A stretch of DNA of 64,000 bases from Devosia algicola (GCF_028816455.1 NZ_CP118246.1:186001-250000); one strand, 5' to 3'. Positions 1-9,774 are shown, counted from the first letter of the stretch. Made by a program: numbers and translations. The notes: a model not told the origin generated them from the sequence alone.

Positions 1-85
1 ACCCGGCAAAACGCTTGGTCAAATCGCGGGCAGACAGGATGATGTCGCCCTTTGTGTCCGGATTTGGCTCAAACGCTTCGATCAT
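1..85 (-). CDS. ABC transporter ATP-binding protein, N-terminal fragment
   Basis: Only the first 28 codons lie in the window; the gene runs off the left edge. The ATG at 85 overlaps the bdhA stop in an ATGA arrangement, so the two are translationally coupled. The residues ILSARDLTKRFAG are the usual first beta strand and A-loop region of an ABC ATPase, just before the Walker A motif, which is outside the window. Position after bdhA suggests uptake of a related substrate (a hydroxy acid, branched-chain amino acid or sugar), but the substrate cannot be told from this fragment. Confidence 0.6.
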   Translation of the reverse strand, partial: MIEAFEPNPDTKGDIILSARDLTKRFAG

Positions 86-867
86 TTGGCGGTCCACCCG
101 CCATCAATGGAAATGGTCGATCCGGTGATCGAGCGGGCCATGTCCGTGCAGAGATAGGCGGCCATCTCGGCGATTTCCTCAGGTTGCACAAACTGTCGCG
201 TTGGCTGGGGCGCCAGCATGACCTGCCGGATGACCTGCTCTTCGCTCAGATTATGCGCCCGGGCCTGATCGGCAACCTGGGTCGCCGCCAGTGGCGTCCA
301 GACATAGCCCGGACAGATTGCATTGGCGGTAACGCCCTTTTCCGCCGTTTCCAGCGCCACCGTCTTGGTAAGCCCGACCACTGCATGCTTTGTGGCGACA
401 TAGGCTGATTTGAACGGCGAGGCGCGCAGACCATGCGCCGACGCAACATTGATGATGCGCCCCCAGCCGCGCTCCGTCATGCCCGGAATGGCGGCGCGGA
501 TGGTATGAAATGCGGAATCGAGGCTGATCGCCAGAATGCGGTCCCAGTCGGCAGGCGGGAGTTCTTCGATCGGGGCGACTTTCTGGATTCCGGCATTGTT
601 GACCAGCACGTCAAGTTGACCAAATCGGGCAACGACAGACTGTACCAGTTCGAAACTGTCGGTAGGATCAGCCAGGTCGGCCCGAAAATAGGCGATTTGC
701 CCCGAACCGAGTGCACAAACGTCCGCCATCGCCTCGGCAACGTCGGCCTCGTCTTCAAAGCTGTTGACGGCGACATCATATCCGATGGTCGCAAATTTTT
801 TGGCAATGGCCAGTCCGATGCCGCTCGTCGAACCCGTTACCAACGCGACGCGTCTGGTCTCAGTCAC
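82..867 (-). CDS. bdhA: D-3-hydroxybutyrate dehydrogenase (short-chain dehydrogenase)
   Basis: A 261-residue classical SDR that should oxidise D-3-hydroxybutyrate to acetoacetate with NAD, the entry step for using PHB monomers. The cofactor motif TGSTSGIG is at residues 11-18, NNAG follows at about residue 90, and the catalytic set is NVASAHG followed by YVATKH. The stretch SAHGLRASPFKSAYVATKH is characteristic of BdhA within the SDR family, and the length is typical. A sigma-54-type promoter lies about 55 bp upstream, and the sigma-54 activator gene is immediately upstream on the same strand. The stop overlaps the start of the next ABC ATPase gene. Confidence 0.88.
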   Translation of the reverse strand: MTETRRVALVTGSTSGIGLAIAKKFATIGYDVAVNSFEDEADVAEAMADVCALGSGQIAYFRADLADPTDSFELVQSVVARFGQLDVLVNNAGIQKVAPIEELPPADWDRILAISLDSAFHTIRAAIPGMTERGWGRIINVASAHGLRASPFKSAYVATKHAVVGLTKTVALETAEKGVTANAICPGYVWTPLAATQVADQARAHNLSEEQVIRQVMLAPQPTRQFVQPEEIAEMAAYLCTDMARSITGSTISIDGGWTAK

Positions 868-920
868 TCTTGCTCCGCCCTGTTACAAGCCTTTTCGGCT
901 CGGTCTTTTGGCCTAACACT

Positions 921-937
921 ATCAAGTTCCGTGCCAG
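921..937 (-). promoter_or_regulatory. Sigma-54 (-24/-12) promoter for bdhA
   Basis: Read on the minus strand, the bases are CTGGCACGGAACTTGAT. This matches the consensus TGGCACG-N4-TTGC except that the -12 element is TTGA rather than TTGC. The -12 element is about 55 bp before the bdhA ATG at 867, leaving a leader of roughly 40 bases. The gene just upstream encodes a sigma-54 activator, which supports the call. Confidence 0.75.
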
Positions 938-990
938 TCCAGGTTTTGCTGGAGTTCGGCAGCTTTCAAGCGATCATCACCCGCCAAAAT

Positions 991-1037
991 GTCCGAAATA
1001 TGGGACGGTGTGTGCGACAGCGTCCGGAAAACCGGAC
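991..1037. promoter_or_regulatory. Paired 16-bp palindromes, likely activator (enhancer) sites
   Basis: Two dyads of the same 16-bp form: GTCCGAAATATGGGAC at 991-1006 and GTCCGGAAAACCGGAC at 1022-1037. They share GTCC...GGAC and start 31 bp apart, about three helical turns, so they face the same side of the DNA. They lie about 70-115 bp upstream of the sigma-54 promoter, the usual place for enhancer-binding protein sites, and end right at the stop codon of the activator gene. The likely ligand is the product of 1039-2472. Confidence 0.65.
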
Positions 1038-1038
1038 A

Positions 1039-2472
1039 TTAGCCATCAATGCTATGGCGGCGCAGTTTTTCGTAAAACTGCGACCGGGAGATGCCTAAGC
1101 TCGCCGCTGCCGCCGTTTTTTGGCCGTTGCTGGCTGCCAGCGCATCAACGATGGCTTGCCGTTCGGCACCGGCCTTAGTGGCTGCAAGATCTGGCTGTGC
1201 ATGGGGCGGCGGCGATGTACCAACTCGGCGCGGCATGGCGCGGCGCACCACCGTTCCGTCCAGCGTTTCACTGGTCGCCAGCGCCGCTGCACGTTCCAGA
1301 ACATTGCGCAGTTCGCGTACATTGCCGGGCCAATCGTGGCCTTGCAGCGCCTCGACGGCGTCTGGCGTGATGATCCACCCATGCTGCTTGGCGCCGCGTG
1401 GTGTCTGCTCCAAAAGCGCATCGCAGAGCGGGGCGATGTCGTCGAGTCGCGCCCGCAGCGGCGGCACATGAACGGTCAGCACCGCAATGCGATAATATAA
1501 GTCGGCACGGAAGGATTTGTCGGCAACCCGATCTTCGAGATCCTGCGAGGTAGCCGCGATAATGCGCACATCCACCTTTTTGACCGTGTTGGAGCCCAAC
1601 GGCTCAAACTCACCCTCCTGTAGGGCGCGCAACAATTTGGCTTGCAGCGCAGCGGGCATGTCGCCGATTTCATCGAGAAATAGCGTGCCGCTATGGGCCA
1701 GTTCGAACTTGCCGGGTCGTGCTTTGCGGTCTGCCCCGGTAAAGGCACCCGGGGCAACGCCGAAAAATTCGGCTTCCAACAGGGATTCAGGAATGGCAGC
1801 CACATTAACCGCGACGAACGGCCCGTCGGCGCGGTCCGATTGCTGGTGCATGGCGTGCGCCAACAATTCCTTGCCGGTACCGGTTTCACCCAGGATCAGC
1901 GCCGCGCCGTCGCGCAGGGCAAAGCGACGCACCACCGATTTGAGTTCCTTGACCGTGTCGCTGAACCCCACAAAGCTGGAGAGCGAATATTTGGTTTTGC
2001 GCTCGCGCGTCAATGCCGCCTGCGCCCGGCTCAACTGGCGTTGCAAATGCTCGAACTTTTCGAGGATTGGCGCGAGATAATTGACATTGTCGTAAAAAAC
2101 GAAACCCACGGCGCCCTGCACGGTGCCATCATCGTCCTTGAGCGGAATTCGGCACACGACAAATTGCCGGTCGTCAAAATTCATGATGTCGAGAAGGATC
2201 GGCTGACCCGTCTCTACCACCCGCCGCAAGAGCGAGTGGGGGATAATCTCTTCAACATGCAACCCCAACGGATCAAAGGCCGGATCGAGCTTGAGCAACT
2301 GCCGATAGCGCGTATCAATCCAGGTAATCCGGGTTTGGCTGTCCACAACAATTGCGCCCTCGAAATAGTCACGCAACTGGCTGAACGCATCGACAGCGTG
2401 TTCGATGGTGTGATCGGTGTCGGCGGGACTCGGTGGCGTGGTCAAATTCATCTCCGGGCAGTGCCGTGCCAT
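1039..2472 (-). CDS. Sigma-54-dependent transcriptional activator (PAS / AAA+ / Fis HTH)
   Basis: A 477-residue enhancer-binding protein. The N-terminal ~150 residues form a PAS-like sensor (IVVDSQTRITWID). The AAA+ domain has Walker A GETGTGKE, the sigma-54-contacting GAFTGA loop intact, Walker B TLFLDEIGD and the arginine-finger region RADLYYRIAV. The C-terminus is a Fis-type helix-turn-helix (KTAAAASLGISRSQFYEKL). It is transcribed toward bdhA, which carries a sigma-54 promoter with paired upstream dyads, so it probably activates D-3-hydroxybutyrate catabolism; sigma-54 activators of bdh genes are known in Pseudomonas (HbcR). The start could also be the internal ATG eight codons in. Confidence 0.85.
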   Translation of the reverse strand: MARHCPEMNLTTPPSPADTDHTIEHAVDAFSQLRDYFEGAIVVDSQTRITWIDTRYRQLLKLDPAFDPLGLHVEEIIPHSLLRRVVETGQPILLDIMNFDDRQFVVCRIPLKDDDGTVQGAVGFVFYDNVNYLAPILEKFEHLQRQLSRAQAALTRERKTKYSLSSFVGFSDTVKELKSVVRRFALRDGAALILGETGTGKELLAHAMHQQSDRADGPFVAVNVAAIPESLLEAEFFGVAPGAFTGADRKARPGKFELAHSGTLFLDEIGDMPAALQAKLLRALQEGEFEPLGSNTVKKVDVRIIAATSQDLEDRVADKSFRADLYYRIAVLTVHVPPLRARLDDIAPLCDALLEQTPRGAKQHGWIITPDAVEALQGHDWPGNVRELRNVLERAAALATSETLDGTVVRRAMPRRVGTSPPPHAQPDLAATKAGAERQAIVDALAASNGQKTAAAASLGISRSQFYEKLRRHSIDG

Positions 2473-2515
2473 GCTACTCGGCTTGCGGCAAAAGCTCTAG
2501 AGCCATGGGCGGGTG

Positions 2516-5066
2516 CTATTGCGTTTCCGCCCGCAACCGACTTGCTGGTCGCGCCGACATTGCCGCCCATGTGGTCAGCGCCCCCGTGCCCACGGTCAGG
2601 ACAATAACACCGATCGCCACCGCCAAAATCACCCCGACATTGATGGTAAAGCCGATTTCGAGCAGATATTGGCTGACGGCCCAGGCGCCGAGCGCAGCAA
2701 TCAGCGTCGCGAGTACCATCGCCAGTGCCCCCAGCAGCAGATATTCGAGCAGGAACAGGCTGATCACGTCGCGACGCGTGGCGCCGAGTACTTTCATTAC
2801 CACCGCATCGGCCTCGCGCTGGCTGCGGCCAACGCTGAGCGCACCTGCCAACACCAGCATGCCGGCCACCAAGGCCAAGCCGCTGACCAGCGTGACCGCC
2901 TGTATCAGTGTCTGCAAAATCGATTGCGCCCGCGCGATCGCGTCGCCAACCGGGATGAAAGTGAGGAGCGGAAACGCCTTGACCAACTGCTGTTCAACCG
3001 CGGGCGCCGCGCCGTCGGCAACCTTGATCGTGCCCATATAGGATTGTGGTGCCTTGTCGATGACGCCCGGCGACAGGATCATGCGAAAATTGAATGTCGG
3101 TGCGCGCCAGTCGATGGCACGGAAACTGGCAATGGTCAGCATCAGCGGTCGCCCAAGAATTGTCATTTCCATTGTATCGCCGAGCTTGAGGCCGAGATCA
3201 TCCTGCATTTCCGTACTCAGCGATACCAGCGTGTCGCCCGAATAATCGGAAGGCCACCAATCGCCCGATGCAACGACAGTGTCGGCCGGCATTGTCGTCG
3301 ACCAGGTCAATGCCGTATCCCCGCGGAACATGTCGGCGACATCGCGTGGCAAATCAGCGGGGTCGGGCGCTGGCCTGCCGTTGAGTCCAACAATCGTGCC
3401 CCGCAGCATCGGCACCAGTTCAACCGAACTGATCTGATCACTGCCTGCCGCCATTGCCTCAAGTTCGGACCGGGTTGTCTTGTCAACATCGAGCAGCACA
3501 AAGGCTGGCGCATCATTGGTGACTTCTGCGGCAATCTGGCTCGTAAGGTTGCCTTGCGTCAAAATGATGAACAGTAGCAGCGATAGCCCCATGCCCAGGG
3601 ACACCACAACCGTGGCGGTCGGCGCCCCGGGCCGCTGGATAGCGGCAATAGCGAAGCGCCATGCCCGGTTTGACGGTGTCGGCATCCGCGTCAGCAACGT
3701 CGCGAGCAGCGTGGCGGCCAGCAGCAACAGGCACAAAGCCAAGGCCGTCGCCGCAAAATAGATCAGCACCAGAACCACATTGCCGGTTATCACAACCGTC
3801 AAGCCCAGCAACACCGCAAGACCTGCGAGCAGGGGCAAGCCCCGCTGCCAATGCAACACATCGCGCCAGGCCAATTGCGTGGTGCTACCTGCCGAGGCCG
3901 AGCGAAACAGCAAAGCCGGGCGGATTGATTGCACCATGCCCAACGGCAACCATGCAAACAACAGGGCCGTGGTCAGCCCGATTGCAGCCGCCGCCAGCAT
4001 CGAGCAAATATCAATGCCCGGCGGCAGCGCAAGACCCAGCGCACCCGATAGCCAAGGCAGCAGGATCAGCGATGCGCCGGCAACAACCAGCAAGCCGATG
4101 ACCAGGCCCACCAAGGACAGCACCAAAATCTGGGCAACGAAATGAAATAGCAGTCGATGATTGCTGGCGCCGAGCGAACGCATGGTGGCAATCGACATCT
4201 GCCGCTCGCCAACATAGGCCGTCACGGCGTTGGAAATACCCAATCCGCCCACCACCAGCGACGATAGAGCCACCAGCAACAGGAAATTGCCAAAAATGTC
4301 GAGAAACCGCGCGATGCTGGCGCTGGCATCTCGTGGTGCCCGCAGCCGCCATTCATGGTCGGGAAATTGTTCCTCCAGCGCGGCTTTGGCCACCGAGAAG
4401 CTCTTATCGCCCAGGTCAATCTTGTAATGGAACCGATTGAGCGCGCCTTCCTGGCTCAGTCCTGCGGGGGCCAGCGCCGCATCCGAAATAAACGCCGGTA
4501 TGCCCAGTTGAAACCCTTGCGCGGCCTGGTCCGGGACGGTGTCGATAATCCCACGTAGCTCAAAATCGAGACTGCCAATGCGCACAATATCGCCGGGGGC
4601 AACCCCCAACCGCTGCGTTGCCTGTGGTGCCAGCAACGCCCCGAAAACGCCATTCTGCTGCCCGAGCAGGCTCAGCCATATTGCCCGCACTGCCATCGGG
4701 CGCCAATGTCACCGACCCAACCAGCGGAAACAGGTCGCTGACCGCACGGAGCGACAAGAAGGCACTCAGGTCGCCTTTTGTCGCACGGGCATTGAGTTCA
4801 ACTTCGCGGCTTACCGGTCCAAGTGCGGCCAACGCCGCTTTTTCCGCCGCTCCAATATCCTTGTTGGAGGCGCGTAACTCCAGATCGCCGCCTAGAATAA
4901 CCCGCGCGTCGCGCACGATAGCGCCATTGATCGCCGCACTGACCGAACTGATCACGCCAATCGCGGCAATACCCAGTGCCAGACAGGCGATCAGGATGAC
5001 AAAGCGTTTGGTGCTGCCCCTCAGGTCAATCAGCGCGACTCTGAGCCAGTCGGCATACCGATTCAT
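2516..5066 (-). CDS. ABC transporter permease, FtsX/YbbP family (frame broken at 4668-4672)
   Basis: A large permease of the MacB/FtsX type, about 849 residues once repaired, like E. coli YbbP (about 800). The N-terminal part (5066 to about 4670) has the first membrane segment (FVILIACLALGIAAIGVIS) and a periplasmic domain. The rest carries two groups of FtsX membrane helices, the last ending near 2520. The reading frame changes at 4668-4672; deleting one G of AGGCT restores one open frame and makes the length divisible by three. Its start overlaps the stop of the ATPase gene (ATGA). Together with the ATPase and the divergent esterase it reproduces the tesA-ybbA-ybbP neighbourhood. Confidence 0.82.
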
Positions 5067-5765
5067 GAGGGGACCATGTCGATTTCGTGCAATGTGCCAT
5101 GATCCATCCTCATAACCCGGTCGGCGCGGCGCGCCAGCGCCATGTCATGAGTAATCAGCAGCATCGCTGTCTTGTCGGCATGCGCATGGGCAAACAGCAG
5201 ATCAATCGCCGTGGCAGCGGTTTCCTGATCGAGATTGCCCGTTGGCTCATCTGCCAGCAAAAGTTTGGGTTGCCCCACGATTGCCCGGGCCAACCCCACC
5301 CGTTGCTGCTCGCCGCCCGAAAGCGCGCTGGGCAAATGATCGAGCCGGGCACCCAACCCAACGCTTTTTAGCGCCTCTGCCGCTTGTGCCTTGATGTCGG
5401 CAATTGGGGTGTCGTCTGCAGCAATTTCCAAGGCCAGCGCGACATTTTCAAGCGCTGTCATTGAGGGGATCAGATGAAAATTCTGAAACAGGATGCCGAT
5501 ATTTTTTCGCCGAACGATGGCCAATTGGTCCTCGTTGAGCTGATCAAGAGCCGCGCCGGCAATCGCAACCTTGCCCCCGGTGGCGCGTTCAAGACCGGCC
5601 ATGACCATCAACAGTGACGTCTTGCCGCTGCCCGACGGGCCGACGACCGCCACAACCTCGCCCGGTTTGATATCGAACGTGATATCCTTGAGAATATGGA
5701 GCCTGCGCCTTGCCCGAGGTGAGGTGCAGGTTCATCCCCTCCGTATCCGCTATGGAATTTGTCAT
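5063..5765 (-). CDS. ABC transporter ATP-binding protein, YbbA/LolD type (frame broken at 5700-5704)
   Basis: ATPase partner of the FtsX-type permease. Walker [11 protein letters not shown]-loop [17 protein letters not shown], signature LSGGEQQR, Walker [13 protein letters not shown] and H-loop LLITHD are all present. The uninterrupted frame starts only just before Walker A. Restoring AGCT at 5700-5704 joins it to an upstream start at 5765 and supplies the missing first strand ([15 protein letters not shown]), giving about 233 residues, normal for the family. The start at 5765 overlaps head-to-head with the esterase start at 5764. An alternative ATG is at 5735. Confidence 0.85.
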
Positions 5766-6410
5766 GAAGTCAGGCCTGTATTTGCGAAATTGGCTCGCTC
5801 GAGGATGGACAGCAGCATTTGCCTTGCTGATCTTGCTGGTCTCGCCGACCCTGGCGGCCGAAAAACCCTGCTCCTATATGGGGACTCTTTGCTCGCTGGC
5901 TATGGGCTATCACAAAATGATGCATTCATGGCCCAATTGCAGACAGCGCTCGACGCCCAAAACATCGATGTGCGCGTGATCAATGCCAGCGTTTCGGGGG
6001 ACACCTCCGGTGATGGCCTTGAGCGCCTGGATTGGGCGTTGGCCGATACACCCGACGCTGTCATTCTCGGTCTTGGTGCCAACGATATGCTGCAGGGCAT
6101 TTCTCCTGATCTGGTGCGAAAAAATCTGTCGCAAATTCTGGCGACGCTCGACACCAAAAAAGTGCCGGTCCTGCTTGCGGGCATGATGGCCAATCGCGCC
6201 CTTGGTCATGACTATGTCACAAAATTTGATGCCATCTATCCAGACCTTGCAGAACAATATGGTGCAATCCTTTACCCGTTCTATCTCGATGGCGTGGCAC
6301 TCGACCCGGCGCTCAACCAGCCCGATCTGCGCCATCCCAACGCCGCAGGGGTCAACAAAATTGTCGCCGCCATTTTGCCCTACGTCGCCCGCTTGCTCGA
6401 GCGGCCATAA
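5764..6410 (+). CDS. tesA: Arylesterase / TesA-like GDSL lysophospholipase (frame broken near 5861-5868)
   Basis: A secreted SGNH/GDSL hydrolase of about 215 residues. The signal peptide ends at TLAAEKP. After a frame change in the run of five A, the protein continues TLLLYGDSLLAGYGL, which is block I with the catalytic Ser in GDS. Block II (NASVSGDTSGDG), block III (GLGANDML) and block V with the catalytic Asp and His (DLRHPNAAG) follow. One extra A restores the frame and makes the length divisible by three, so an undercounted homopolymer is likely. It is divergent from the YbbAP-like ABC genes, as tesA is in E. coli. Confidence 0.85.
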
Positions 6411-6428
6411 ATATTCATCGTCTCAATT

Positions 6429-7877
6429 TCACGGTAGCCAGCGTTGAATCAGTTTGACAAAATTCTGAGTCAACGGACTGAAAAGTTTGGGCTTATAGTA
6501 GCTGCCAGCCGCACGTTTTGAAATTTCGGCCATGGTGGGGTAGGGCGCAATCATGCCCGCCACGGCGGACAATGACAATTTACCCGAGATTACCAGCCCC
6601 CAAAGGCCAATGAGTTCGCCCGCATGGGGAGCGACGATTGTCGCGCCCACCACCTTGCCCCGATTGGTCAGCACCAGCTTGATAAAGCCCTCGACCCGCT
6701 TCTCGGTCTGGGCACGGTCATTCTCGGCAAAATGCTCAACAAGGGTCTGGACGTCCTCGTGCTGCTTTCGCGCTTCGGACTCCACCAGACCCACATGGGC
6801 AATTTCAGGATCGAGATAGGTCACCCAGGGCAGGGCGGCATAGTCCACCTTGGCTGGAAGGCCAAACAGCGCATTACGAATCACAATACCGGCGTGATAA
6901 CCAGCAATATGGGTGAATTGCGGCCCGCCCGCCACGTCGCCAATAGCAAAGATCTTGCGATTGCTGGTGCGCAACCGACGATCAACATTGATGCCTTTGG
7001 GGGAAAAATCCACGCCCGCCGCATCGAGCCCGATATCATTGACATTGGCAGCGCGCCCTGCCGCAACCAGAATTTGGGATGCTGCAAGCTCATGCTTGTC
7101 GCCATTTACCTCAACGCTTGCCACTATCCCTGATGCCGTCCGTTTGGGATCGACGAGTTTTGCGTTCTCGAACAGCGTGATCCCGTCGTCCTGCAATAGC
7201 TTGCGGGCCAGCGTCGCCGCCTCGGGCTCGTCTCGCGGCAAGATTTCGGCAACATCAACCACGGTGACTTTGGAGCCGAGCCGCATAAATGCCTGTGCCA
7301 TTTCAAGCCCGATAGGACCACCACCTACAATGAGCAAATGTTCGGGCTGCTCAGTGATATCAAACACGGTTTCATTGGTCAGCGGCTCCATCTCGCGCAA
7401 CCCCGGCACCGGGGGCACTACCGCCCGCGACCCGGTCGCTACCACAAAGCGGCGGGCCTTGACGGTATGGGGACCCGCCACCAATTCGTCCGGCCCCGTA
7501 AACTTCGCGCGTTCCTTGAGAACCTGCACGCCAAGTGATTCAAAACGCTCAACACTGTCGTGCGGTGCTATCTGGCCGATGACCCCGTGAATATGGTCGT
7601 GCACCGCCTGAAAGTCGATGCGCGGCGCGATGCCCTCGCCGACACCCATTTTCAGGCCAGCAGTAAAACCATGAGCCATATGGGCGGCGGCAATCAATGA
7701 TTTCGACGGCACGCAACCGGTATTAAGGCAATCGCCACCCATTTCGCCGCTTTCGATCAGCACCACCTTGGCGCCAAGCTGAGCGGCACCGGCGGCGGCG
7801 GTGAGACCGGCTGATCCACCACCGATAATGCAAAGATCGCATTCTATGGTTGGGGCATGCGAAGTAGCATTTGACAT
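6429..7877 (-). CDS. MerA/dihydrolipoyl dehydrogenase-like FAD disulfide oxidoreductase
   Basis: A 482-residue class I pyridine nucleotide-disulfide oxidoreductase. The FAD motif IIGGGSAGL is at about residues 17-25, the redox pair is GGDCLNTGC, the NAD(P) motif is IVGGGPIGLE and the second FAD motif is IFAIGDVAGG. The C-terminal dimerisation domain has PYPTMAE where lipoamide dehydrogenases have a catalytic His, so it is closer to the mercuric-reductase-like proteins often encoded beside TVP38 genes. It lacks the N-terminal metal-binding domain of MerA, so a real mercury role is unlikely. Last gene of the run led by the ECF sigma factor. Confidence 0.8.
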   Translation of the reverse strand: MSNATSHAPTIECDLCIIGGGSAGLTAAAGAAQLGAKVVLIESGEMGGDCLNTGCVPSKSLIAAAHMAHGFTAGLKMGVGEGIAPRIDFQAVHDHIHGVIGQIAPHDSVERFESLGVQVLKERAKFTGPDELVAGPHTVKARRFVVATGSRAVVPPVPGLREMEPLTNETVFDITEQPEHLLIVGGGPIGLEMAQAFMRLGSKVTVVDVAEILPRDEPEAATLARKLLQDDGITLFENAKLVDPKRTASGIVASVEVNGDKHELAASQILVAAGRAANVNDIGLDAAGVDFSPKGINVDRRLRTSNRKIFAIGDVAGGPQFTHIAGYHAGIVIRNALFGLPAKVDYAALPWVTYLDPEIAHVGLVESEARKQHEDVQTLVEHFAENDRAQTEKRVEGFIKLVLTNRGKVVGATIVAPHAGELIGLWGLVISGKLSLSAVAGMIAPYPTMAEISKRAAGSYYKPKLFSPLTQNFVKLIQRWLP

Positions 7878-7932
7878 AGAAAAACCTGTTTGACTGGGGC
7901 GGTGATGCAGCGCGTTGATCTGGAGTCGGTGA

Positions 7933-8679
7933 CTAGCTGGCGGGCTGCTTTCGTGAGCGGATGAACTTGTAGACCGGTGCGACGCAGGCCAGTAGCGCCA
8001 TCCCCATGAGCCCCAGCGTTATCTCGGGCGTGACCAGATCGCCCAGCCCAACCGTCGTGCCGCTTTCAGCCGCCACCGATAAAACCCCCTCGATGCCCTG
8101 GCCGAGATAGGCATAGATGAATACACCGGGTAAAATGCCTAAAAATGTGGCGGCCACATAGATGCCGGTCGGAATTTTGAACAGAGCGGGCACAATATTG
8201 ACCAGCGCAAAGGGCAGGATCGGCAGGAGGCGCATTGCCAAAAGGTAGCTGAAGGCATTGCCCTCGAACCCGCTCGCCATTTTGTTTGCCGTTCCCTTGG
8301 CACGCTCTCGCAGTCCGTCGCCAAAGGCAGTGCGCGCCGCCCAGAACAACACGGTTGCACCTATCGTGGCGCCAACCGCCGCCATCAGCCCGCCAAACAG
8401 CCAACCATAAATGAAACCGCCAATCAGCGTCAGCAGCCATGTTGCGGGAAATGCCACCGCTACGGCGATGCCATAGGCCAGCACATAGCTCAATACGGCA
8501 ACTATGCCCTGTTCGGCGGCAAAGGATTTGATGGTGGTACGGATTTCGGCGAGATAATCGAGCGTGAAGTAATGCTGCCATCCCAGCAGCAGTCCAACGA
8601 TCAATATGCCCGCCAGAATACCGAACGGCAGAAAGCGCAGGAGTCGGCGCCCGGCTGGTTTAGTCGCGTTCTCGGCCAT
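7933..8679 (-). CDS. TVP38/TMEM64 family (SNARE-associated, DedA-like) membrane protein
   Basis: A polytopic inner-membrane protein of 248 residues with a conserved core including FPATWLLTLIGGFIYGWLFG and, later, MRLLPILPFALVN, both typical of the VTT domain. I chose the ATG at 8679 because AAGGA precedes it and it clears the upstream stop at 8703; the longer open frame to 8739 would overlap the desaturase. TVP38 genes often lie beside MerA-like flavoproteins, as here. The biochemical role is unclear; related proteins are lipid scramblases. Confidence 0.8.
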   Translation of the reverse strand: MAENATKPAGRRLLRFLPFGILAGILIVGLLLGWQHYFTLDYLAEIRTTIKSFAAEQGIVAVLSYVLAYGIAVAVAFPATWLLTLIGGFIYGWLFGGLMAAVGATIGATVLFWAARTAFGDGLRERAKGTANKMASGFEGNAFSYLLAMRLLPILPFALVNIVPALFKIPTGIYVAATFLGILPGVFIYAYLGQGIEGVLSVAAESGTTVGLGDLVTPEITLGLMGMALLACVAPVYKFIRSRKQPAS

Positions 8680-8702
8680 GAAATTTTTCCTTGAAGGCGC
8701 GT

Positions 8703-9521
8703 CTAGCGCTTGGCGAACGGCAGTTTGAGTATCCACCAAAGACCCGACGGTGCCTTGCCGCGATAGGCTTTTAGACCGATTTCCATGCCGTCATGCCCCG
8801 CTGCCGGTTGAGCGGTGTAGGTCGAAAACCACCGATCCCAGATTGATAGGTTGAACCCGTAATTGCTGTCGGTCTCCATAGGTGTACTGGAATGGTGCAC
8901 ACGATGCATGTCTGGCGTAACGATGAATTTGCGCAAGAGGCGATCTGCCCACTGGGGAATGGACACATTGGAGTGGTTGAACATGGCAGTGCCATTGAGC
9001 ACCACTTCAAATACCAGGACTGACCAAGCTGGCGCACCAAGCGAAATGACGATCGCCGCTTTCCAAAACATCGAAAGCACGATTTCGAGTGGATGGAAGC
9101 GCAGGGCGGTAGTCACGTCAAATCCGGTATCGGAATGATGCATGCGGTGAATGCGCCAGAGCCAGGGCAGTTTGTGGCTCAGCACATGCTCGAGCCACAC
9201 CGCAAAATCCAGCACAATAATGGCCACGATCCCCGCCAGCCACCCCGGTACGGCCAACTGATTTAACAGTCCCCACCCTTGCGTTTCCGCCCATAGCGCG
9301 GTGCCAACCGCCGCGACGGGAAAAATGATCCGCAGGCTGATAGAGGACAGTACCAGCACCGAAACATTAGTGAACCAACGCCGCGATTTAAGCGCGGCGA
9401 TCATTTCGGGCCGCTCGAGCCGTGGCGACGTCAATTCGAAGACGGCAAGTATACCAAAAATGATCAGGAAAGAGCCGAGGCGGATGACCGGTTCGGGTAG
9501 GGGCAACTCGAGAGCATTCAT
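8703..9521 (-). CDS. Sterol desaturase / fatty acid hydroxylase family protein
   Basis: A 272-residue membrane di-iron enzyme. It has about four hydrophobic segments and the family histidine clusters: HVLSH, then HRMHH, and DMHRVHH in the C-terminal half. Such enzymes hydroxylate or desaturate lipids or carotenoids; the substrate here is unknown. It sits between an ECF sigma/anti-sigma pair and a TVP38 protein, which suggests a membrane-lipid role in an envelope or oxidative stress response (inference). Confidence 0.8.
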   Translation of the reverse strand: MNALELPLPEPVIRLGSFLIIFGILAVFELTSPRLERPEMIAALKSRRWFTNVSVLVLSSISLRIIFPVAAVGTALWAETQGWGLLNQLAVPGWLAGIVAIIVLDFAVWLEHVLSHKLPWLWRIHRMHHSDTGFDVTTALRFHPLEIVLSMFWKAAIVISLGAPAWSVLVFEVVLNGTAMFNHSNVSIPQWADRLLRKFIVTPDMHRVHHSSTPMETDSNYGFNLSIWDRWFSTYTAQPAAGHDGMEIGLKAYRGKAPSGLWWILKLPFAKR

Positions 9522-9534
9522 GCCGCCACCATGC

Positions 9535-9774
9535 TCATTTAGTTTCGTCTGGGCGTGTTGCCAATAGCGCGATCAGTTCGGCATCGGGTTCGCTTGCGTC
9601 GCCGGTAAAAATGCCATTCCGCAGCAACTGCACTGTTTTGGCGAGTTGATCCACATAGGCGCGGCAATGCTTGCACATCATCAGATGCAGCCGTACCGAT
9701 ACGCGGTTACGCCAGTTCATATCGTTATCAAGATAGTCGCTGGCGCGTTCGCCAATCTCTCGACATGTGAGCAT
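9535..9774 (-). CDS. Anti-sigma factor, zinc-finger (zf-HC2) type
   Basis: A small soluble protein of 79 residues starting MLTCREIGERASDYLDND. It carries the HxxxCxxC zinc motif of anti-sigma domains (HLMMCKHC) and has no membrane segment. The ATG at 9774 is preceded by AGGAG; the longer upstream frame is not needed. It follows the ECF sigma gene by about 100 bp and precedes the desaturase by 13 bp. It probably holds the ECF factor inactive until a cytoplasmic (possibly redox) signal releases it. Confidence 0.8.
   Translation of the reverse strand: MLTCREIGERASDYLDNDMNWRNRVSVRLHLMMCKHCRAYVDQLAKTVQLLRNGIFTGDASEPDAELIALLATRPDETK

Noticed and set aside
433..1098. Long open frames opposite bdhA and many other genes
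   Set aside because: They are antisense shadows of GC-rich coding sequence with no ribosome sites or recognisable proteins.
6429..7877. Mercury-resistance operon
   Set aside because: The flavoprotein lacks the MerA N-terminal metal domain, and no merR, merT or merP is nearby.
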